Shown here: piece after piece, positions 63,201 to 64,000 of the stretch
Layout: each line of letters opens with the position of its first letter
How positions within the stretch are numbered: the stretch's first letter is position 1
DNA from: Moringa oleifera
Taxonomy: Eukaryota > Streptophyta > Magnoliopsida > Brassicales > Moringaceae
Assembly: GCA_021397835.1 (NCBI GenBank)
Contig: JAJFZO010000583.1
Location: forward strand, 1,838,501 to 1,902,500
Reading direction: 5' to 3'
DNA length: 64,000 nucleotides
The notes under the pieces: model-generated
The model's input: only the letters and a program-made list of their open reading frames with translations
What the model was told of the DNA's origin: nothing
Database searches by the model: none
Program-made: the position numbers and the translations under genes

Positions 63201-63918
63201 GACTAAAGAAATTGTTCTTTGACCTCCTTAGGACTGAAGATGTATACATTCACCTAAAAATGCTATTGGCGAAGTAGCATGAGCATGAACAACAAAACTT
63301 TCTGGTGGTCCACATTTCTTGAATTCAGGTTTGCAATATATCAACTGCTCTAGATATACTTATCCTCCCGCAAGGTCCTATTCTCTTTCTACAACTCATA
63401 CAAACTCAAATCGATATGAAGATTAGCTAAAATGAGATCCAGCATAGTAACTAATAGAATTAGGCACTATAAGAACATAACAAGCTATGTTTCCAAGGTT
63501 TGCAATTAAAAAGAAGTTGCAAAAGTGGATATATATCTAAACAGCAGCCAGAAAAAGTGAGCAAAAAGTGTGACTGAAAGAGTTACCGCAGCAAATAGTA
63601 TGGAGACATGAAAATGCATAAATAAGACTCCTAAATCTATACAGCGAATACACCAGCTGGCCAAGCAGCCTAGCAGGTAAGCCTTATTTGGGGTGCCATA
63701 CCAAGGACTCCACCAGCATGCATTTCAAACAATTTGAGAATGAGCTGATCATGAAATACAAACTAACCTTGATAGTTAACATGAAATAATGATTTACTAC
63801 CTGCAGGTACATCTTTTTTCTCTTTCCGGCCACCATGCCTCCCGTGCTGATGCTCTGCATCTCTGGCCTGTTGTTCAATCTCCACACAGTTGTTTAGAAA
63901 CTTCGGTGGTCCAGAAAT
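60263..63918 (-). CDS. Small zinc-ribbon protein, unknown function (partial)
   Basis: Three exons join in frame, 63918-63801, 62073-61902 and 60482-60263, giving 169 residues; the start lies upstream, probably beyond the right edge. Junctions are GT-AG with matching phases. The first exon's acceptor (GGAG at 63919-63922) is the least certain. The protein begins ISGPPKFLNNCVEIEQQARD, has a middle region with MEAKAQLVGIRERVRSDIEG, and then a zinc-ribbon-like pair MCLQCGIPKS and MICPVCGDRP, i.e. CxxC-x14-CxxC. It ends in a very basic, hydrophilic tail (KKKGSTIKEKEKSKRMKGQ) closing with MQLRQQFD. I do not recognise the family. The clean splicing, intact ribbon and lack of stops say it is a real gene. 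No signal peptide or membrane span is seen in the visible part. RNA or protein binding is possible but unsupported. Confidence 0.8.
62950..63203 (-). mobile_element. LINE-like reverse transcriptase C-terminal fragment
   Basis: On the minus strand a frame reads WLICWLLWKQQNERAFNDGK. The W.LWK.RN...F pattern is typical of the zinc-binding region after plant LINE reverse transcriptases. A stop follows soon after, and the next words (SRTNLILFVGGCLLYRYG) are out of any long frame. It lies in the intron between the first two visible exons of the zinc-ribbon gene. Confidence 0.4.
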
Positions 63919-64000
63919 CTCCAAAAACCACAAGAGAATGAAAGAGCAAGCAGTAGAATCAGATCATCTGACTAGAAACCTCACTTAGCAACACAAAAAA

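Overview
The window is nuclear DNA of a flowering plant, most likely an AT-rich (perhaps woody) eudicot. The species cannot be fixed by eye. The evidence is GT-AG introns, long AT-rich introns and intergenic DNA, plant-type retrotransposons with initiator-tRNA-Met primer sites, Mutator-like transposase relics, and a HemK/PrmC protein with a transit-like leader. Bacterial features (operons, ribosome binding sites, CRISPR) are absent. Most open frames longer than 60 codons are chance frames or transposon debris. The real proteins were found by joining short exons at splice sites.

Four genes are supported. (1) Minus strand, 10136-14039: a three-exon PrmC/HemK release-factor glutamine methyltransferase of 373 aa, probably organellar. 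(2) Plus strand, 15573-20547: a five-exon PHP-domain phosphoesterase of the TrpH/YciV (RNase AM) type, 461 aa. Genes 1 and 2 are divergent and share a 1.5 kb AT-rich spacer. (3) Minus strand, 31455-45387: a thirteen-exon ERGIC3/Erv46-like early-secretory cargo receptor of 386 aa, closed in frame across every junction. (4) Minus strand, 60263 to beyond the right edge: the last three exons of a small zinc-ribbon protein (CxxC-x14-CxxC, Lys-rich tail) that I do not recognise.

The rest is repeat-derived. 1.3-5.7 kb holds LTR-like direct repeats around a TRIM-like mini-retrotransposon and a ~28 bp minisatellite. 5.9-6.3 kb holds an array of short hairpins, and 7.0-7.5 kb a TG-rich minisatellite. 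21.09-30.79 kb, between the convergent genes 2 and 3, is one composite decayed Ty3/gypsy element laid out LTR-internal-LTR-internal-LTR with a 5 bp target duplication, GCAAC, at its outer ends. Introns of gene 3 carry tRNA-derived SINE-like copies. 47-59.7 kb is a graveyard with a 35 bp minisatellite, two Mutator-like transposase relics in opposite orientation, a gypsy-like gag relic and CACTA-like end motifs.

The genes do not form a pathway. They are independent housekeeping loci: organellar translation termination, a phosphoesterase possibly acting on nucleic acids, ER-Golgi cargo sorting, and one unknown. I found no convincing new defence, biosynthetic or mobile system. The least described items are the zinc-ribbon gene, the composite retroelement structure, and a (TC)10 microsatellite that overlaps a splice donor.
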